A stretch of 64,000 nucleotides of DNA from positions 83,883,389 to 83,947,388 of the forward strand of contig NC_092808.1 in NCBI RefSeq assembly GCF_040954645.1, written 5' to 3'. Position numbers and translations under genes: made by a program. The DNA is from Diabrotica undecimpunctata (taxonomy: Eukaryota; Arthropoda; Insecta; Coleoptera; Chrysomelidae). The notes beneath the pieces are model-generated. The model had not been told where the DNA came from. It ran no database searches and worked only from the letters and a program-made list of their open reading frames with translations. This document shows, one piece after another, positions 59,984-64,000 of this stretch (position 1 is its first letter; each line of letters starts with the position of its first letter).

Positions 59984-61997
59984 CAATGGCGGCTCGTGAC
60001 TTTAAAGACAAAGTCGACAAGGTATTTTTTGTGTCCTCAGATAGGTATACCGTCTAATAAAGACTTCAATCATCATAGAACATTTTTTGTTTTTTTTTGT
60101 TTTTTTCTGTTTTCTCCTATAAATTTAGAACCTTTACATGTATTTTAATTTACTTTAGTGTACGTTGTTTGAAAGTAGCAAAATGGGTTATAACGTCATC
60201 GTAAAATTTATTAGAGTTTTGGAGAGATTTTATAGGTTTTTTTTCTATTGACATTTGAGACAAGCTTGACATTCTCTCTCGTTTCATGGTGTTTCGACAA
60301 TACGTTTTGATTCTTTTGAGACAAGAGAAATCTAGTTCATTTGAGGCAGACGTTGGTGATAGTGAGAGAATTAATGACAATAATTTATTAATTTCGGTAA
60401 CAGTTTGTTGTAATGAATCGGAGTATATAAAATTATACAATGTATATATGTATATTAGTTACAAGATATGTCATATCTTGTAACTAATTCCACCTTCCAT
60501 AAATATTTGGATCAGCATATAAAACTTTTAATTCATTTTCTAATTTTATTTTATTAAAGAATGATGGATAATTTTTAATTAACCTGTCTAATAAATATCA
60601 TGGAAACTCTTTGGTGTAACTTTTAAATTTTGAATCGTCAAAGAGGTTAAAAATTTTCAAATCTTCAAAATTCGAAAAACGAGCATCTATTTGCATAATA
60701 ATAGTATATAAAATTTCAGAATATACTCGTTTCTCGAGATCTGTTTCTGTGTCATGCCTTTGTCTTTTTTTTTGGGGGTTCAGAAATATCAAGCGAGTCC
60801 AAAACGTCACTGCGTATATACTGGAAATTACTATCATCACGAAAATCTCTGAAATTTTGCACCAGTTTTGTTATTCTATTTTTGGAATGAATAATGTCAG
60901 TTAACTGATTTTGACCAACATTGAATATCAAATCGGTTTGGGTAAACACTTTCTTAAACATATTAGAAAGTATGTTAAAAGAGTAATCATTTAATAAAGT
61001 TTTCTAACCGATTGCTTCACAGATCAAGCTATCATCACGAATGCGACAAAATTGTCGCATTCAATTATTAAATCAAAAACTTCCAAAAGCTGTTCACGAA
61101 AATCTGCCTTATGGATTTTACTCACGTCTGTAAAACCTAAAAACCTCTCATAAATATTAGCACGTAACGCATATCGAACAACAATTGATAATTGTGAATG
61201 ACATGATATGTCGGTAGTTTCATCTACTTCTAGTGAAAACCAAATGGTTTCCTGAATCTCAGATTTATTAACGTTACTTAAAATGTAACTTCTAATATAT
61301 CAAAAAACCCTTTAACCTTTAACTATGTACGGCAGACGTAACGTATCACAGTATTACTTTAGAAAATAAAAATAAATCCCAGAAAGAAAAGCTAGTTCGT
61401 GCACTCAATATCACTTCACTATTTAAGTTCTTAAGTACTTATCCATTCCGAAATAACATTTCATCCTGCGCTCGCAAGATACAGTTCGCGAGCAATCACC
61501 AATCCAAATGAAGCATCGGCAAATTTAAACTTTCCTTACTTGGTAATTATATTCATATGAAAAGAAATGTATAGTTGGTTGCACATATCAACTAATATTC
61601 CGTTGATTTTTATATGTAAATCGTCAAGCTTGGGATCGGAATGCCGAAACCCCGAAACGTGCCTTTTTAAGAATTCACACAGGCGGATAGATGTCTCCGA
61701 TTTCGGATCATTAATTTGAAAAGCGTCTTACGCAGGGATCACTTAACGCTCAGATTTGACGAATTCTTTTAAAAACTATGAATAAAATTTAGTCTGGTCG
61801 AATTGGTCGAATTCTTGTAAAAACCATGAATAAAATTACGTCTTTGTTATCTCACAGATATTTTTTTATTTTACAGAAACAAATGACATCAACTGATTAC
61901 CTGCCCCAATTAATTATCGAAATACTGATTAAATTAAATATTAAAAAAAATCTATCATATCTATAAAGGTGTGGGTGACCCTGAACGGCCGCCACTG
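59984..61997 (-). mobile_element. hAT-family transposon relic with TIRs
   Basis: Ends read inward CAATGGCGGCTCGT on the left and CAGTGGCGGCCGTT on the right, typical of hAT termini. The direct repeat CGACTA flanks both sides (59978-59983 and 61998-62003), part of what should be an 8-bp target duplication. A minus-strand hAT transposase pseudogene is inside. At 2,014 bp it is shortened. Confidence 0.88.
60150..61320 (-). pseudogene. hAT transposase (ZMYM1/DUF4371-like) pseudogene
   Basis: Minus-strand pieces in order: FSLEVDETTDISCHSQLSIV with ERFLGFTDVSK (about 61110-61250), the DUF4371-type segment with the DETTD acidic motif; a broken middle; RQRHDTETDLEKRVYSEILY (about 60690-60770); and the C-terminal dimerisation region ELDFSCLKRIKTYCRNTM with RERMSSLSQMSIE (60150-60440), matching the conserved ERSFSALRRIKTYLRSTM pattern. 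Frames change at least three times and the N-terminal zinc finger is not seen. Degraded but clearly identifiable. Confidence 0.83.
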
Positions 61998-62003
61998 CGA
62001 CTA

Positions 62004-62161
62004 GATGTATTTTGTTAAACAGACAGGTTTAGTGTATTATTATAAACTAGTGAGTTTGCCCGTCACCATGCGACGGTAATCCAATCAATTGTCATCTACA
62101 GTCGTTCCACTCATTTTATCTGGCTTCCTCCTATTTAAGGCTAGGACGACAAAATTTGTTT
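62004..62161. other. Short flank
   Basis: Nothing recognised. Confidence 0.4.
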
Positions 62162-62204
62162 TTATTAAAATCCTTTATAAAGGGTATATAATTCGAGCTA
62201 TATC

Positions 62205-62257
62205 ACAACAACAAAACGTTTTCGGAAACGTTTAAAGACATCATCAGTGTCTAGGTG
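62205..62257 (-). ncRNA. Hammerhead-like motif, left arm copy
   Basis: Minus strand: ACA (stem I), consensus core CTGATGA, one T, a 16-nt segment that does not pair well as stem II, GAAA, the palindrome AACGTT (stem III), T17, then TGT pairing with ACA. Core, stem I and stem III are kept while stem II is degraded. Confidence 0.6.
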
Positions 62258-62516
62258 TACATGTTTTGAACCACAAAATATCTGGGTAAAAACCCGTTAA
62301 AAGTTATTGGGTTAAATTTATTTTAGATTATTCGATCTTATATGTTAAAGTTACCAGTGGATTTAATAACATGGCAACGTAAGACTCCACATGAAGTTGC
62401 TGGTCCTGAGACGAATTGTCTACGAGGACTTGATGATAGCAACTTAATGATAAATTTAAACCAATATTTTTTAACGGGTTTTTACCCAGATATTTAGTGG
62501 CTTGAAACATGTACAC

Positions 62517-62558
62517 CTAGACACTGATGATGGAATATGGATTCCGAAAAGGTTTTGT
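62517..62558 (+). ncRNA. Hammerhead-like motif, right arm copy
   Basis: ACA (stem I), consensus core CTGATGA (62524-62530), one T, GGAAT pairing with ATTCC around ATGG (stem II), GAAA, AAGGTT where the sister has the palindrome AACGTT, T17, then TGT. Here stem II is intact and the stem III palindrome has lost one base. Confidence 0.65.
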
Positions 62559-62612
62559 TGTTGTAATATAGCCCGATGGGGTTTAATATTATATACCTTT
62601 TATAAAGGATTT

Positions 62613-63142
62613 AATTTCAAAAATTTGTGGTATATGGTATATATTTTATTCGATTGTACAACTTTCATAACAAATAAGTCACTTTTAGCATAAATTAAAT
62701 CACGCATTTCGGGGATAAAAATAAATTGATTGAATCTAACTTACCTTAGTACAAAAGTGTACACAAAAAAAGTTACAGCCATTTGAAGTTACAAAATAAA
62801 AATTGTTTTTTTTGCATTATCTCCTAAACTACTTGACATTTTGTAATAAAAATGGACACGTTACTTTCTTGTTCTGAAAGCATTTTTCTTAAAAAAGAAA
62901 CAATAAAATCTAATCGCACAGAAATATTTTAAGGGGGTCCTAAGGGATCCTAAGGGGGGCCCTAAATCCCCCAAACTTTTGAGTACGTTTAAATCAAATG
63001 AATTTTGTGGCATCATTAGTTTAACATAATATTATTTTTAAATTTTTTTTTGCCTCTTATCACTTAAAAAAAAACAGTTTTTATTGAGTTACGGCCCTTT
63101 TCATTAACGATTCAAAAATTATGTGCAACTAAATAAATGGCT
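62613..63142. other. Probable non-coding end of the following transposon
   Basis: Contains GGGGTCCTAAGGGATCCTAAGGGGGGCCC (62935-62962), an internally repeated and partly palindromic G/C block, and long T/A runs. It lies on the 3' side of the transposase below and probably includes its terminal inverted repeat, whose partner would be outside the window. Confidence 0.4.
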
Positions 63143-63943
63143 TTAATGAATTAAATAACTACAAAAAATGTCTATAACCTCTATAAATATGATATTACAA
63201 TAAATGTTCAAAATGACCCCATTTTCTTCAATACACATTCGGTATCGTTTTAATAAGGAAAACCGAATGCGCTGAAAAATCATATTTTTTAGCTTCAATA
63301 AAATTATTCTAACCCTCAATTGTGGTTCGTCCTCTATTGTTACAGAATACACTTTCTCTTTCATAAACCCCCAAAGTCCATGGGGTTAAGACCTGGACTT
63401 CTGGATGGCCAAGAAATAGGTGCGTCACGACCCCTTCCAATCCACCGACCAGGATACTGCCTGCAAAGGTATTCGCGGACTTCATTACTGTAATGATTTT
63501 AGGATAATCTTCATCCAATAACTCTTGAACCGTTGTTAAGTGATAGGGTTTAAGCAGCTGATCCTTCAAACGCCTCCAAACCCTTACGTGAGGAACATTT
63601 AGTTGAGCAGTTATTAGCCTTGTACTTGTTCCAGGGACGTCTTCGATGATTTCTGAAATGTCTTCATCATTTGCATCTATTATTGGACGACCACTATTGG
63701 TAGCAACTTGCGGTTGGAATGTATCCGTTTCCCTTAAACGACGATCAATGGTCAGAAATAATCGTCTATCGGGTGTATTTCGATTGGGGTATTTTACTGC
63801 ATAACGCCTTGCGGCTGCTGCACGATTTCCTTGATATTCACCTACGATATTCCCGATAGTTTATTAAAATCATAATTTAATCTGATCCAACTTACCCAAA
63901 GTTAAATGCATATCTGCCATTTCCTAAAATGTGTAGGCCATTG
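63143..63943 (-). pseudogene. IS630/mariner-like transposase with small intron, core deleted
   Basis: The likely start is the ATG near 63943 (MAYTF), followed by a stop and EMADMHLTLG. A 54-bp GT-AG intron (63842-63895) splits a Gly codon; the next exon reads EYQGNRAAAARRYAVKYPNR and TPDRRLFLTIDRRLRETDTF, a helix-turn-helix of the DUF4817 kind found in arthropod transposases, then VPHVRVWRRLKDQLLKPYHL and VQELLDEDYPK. The catalytic core is missing: in another frame EVREYLCRQYPGRWIGRG and SWPSRSPGLNPMDF follow at once, holding only the third acidic residue. So the first two Asp residues are deleted. Confidence 0.8.
63842..63895 (-). other. 54-bp spliceosomal intron
   Basis: Minus strand GTAAGTTGG ... 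ATCGTAG. Removing it joins HLTLG to EYQGNR in frame, where this family normally has a continuous helix. Donor GTAAGT is consensus for animals and the length is close to the insect minimum. Confidence 0.7.
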
Positions 63944-64000
63944 TAATATCAAAATTTTTATTATTAATCTTATTCACACAATAAATGATAGCTTCCAATT

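Larger units (their letters stand above)
62162..62612. mobile_element. PLE-type inverted terminal repeats with two hammerheads
   Basis: The left arm (62162-62320, minus) and right arm (62451-62612, plus) are inverse copies: both read AACGGGTTTTTACCCAGATA, AACATGTACACCTAGACACT, GATGATG, GTTTTGTTGTTGT-ATATAGC and CCTTTTATAAAGGATTT-like sequence. A 130-bp spacer separates them. Each arm has a hammerhead-type motif. No coding part remains. Confidence 0.7.

Overview
This is an AT-rich eukaryotic window built almost wholly of transposable-element remains. I found no host protein-coding gene, tRNA or rRNA. The element mix (three TTAA-targeting piggyBac copies, RTE-like and I-type LINEs, Gypsy LTR elements, Penelope-like elements with GIY-YIG endonuclease and hammerhead motifs, hAT, PIF/Harbinger-like DDE, IS630/Tc1-mariner relatives) with long (AT)n arrays points to an insect, perhaps a beetle or hemipteran. 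The order is an inference; no host gene is present to settle it.

Layout. 0.6-3 kb: piggyBac relic with TTAA duplications. 4.9-11.2 kb: short RTE-like LINE tails and a 1.3 kb foldback palindrome. 11.2-12.3 kb: Penelope-like (PLE) 3' end with a hammerhead relic. 12.3-14.15 kb: a nearly unbroken LINE reverse transcriptase ending in (TA)n. 15.5-19.35 kb: DNA transposon with ~0.7-0.8 kb terminal inverted repeats and a DDE plus SWIM-finger transposase, itself hit by a LINE 3' end. 24.2-35.6 kb: a LINE split by a complete 9.8 kb Gypsy element (LTRs, AGGG target duplication, tRNA-Lys-like PBS, A-AAA-AAC frameshift site), whose integrase was in turn hit by a 953 bp piggyBac remnant, so three generations of nesting. 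35.7-37.8 kb: more LINE relics. 37.8-48.9 kb: two ~0.95 kb inverted arms enclosing a second foldback palindrome, a PLE inverted unit, a 5'-truncated Gypsy and an IS630/Tc1-type transposase relic. 49.6-52.1 kb: PLE tail joined to a LINE endonuclease, then an opposing LINE. 53.1-55.7 kb: tyrosine-recombinase fragment with a palindrome, then an I-type LINE. 56.2-58.65 kb: a second full-length piggyBac. 60-62 kb: hAT relic. 62.2-62.6 kb: inverted PLE repeats with two hammerhead motifs. 63.1-64 kb: transposase with a 54-bp intron, cut by the window end.

The most notable structure is a set of five hammerhead-ribozyme-like motifs at four PLE loci. All share one plan: three nucleotides pairing as stem I, a CUGAUGA-type core, one unpaired base, stem II, GAAA, a palindromic short stem III and a cleavable residue. 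The palindromes differ (ACGU, AGCU, AACGUU), and one copy shows a paired C3/G8 to U3/A8 change. Nearly every coding region is broken; no complete transposition system is functional here by sequence, although several could be substrates for enzymes made elsewhere. Coordinates of element ends are read by eye; protein family assignments come from motif recognition, not from a search.
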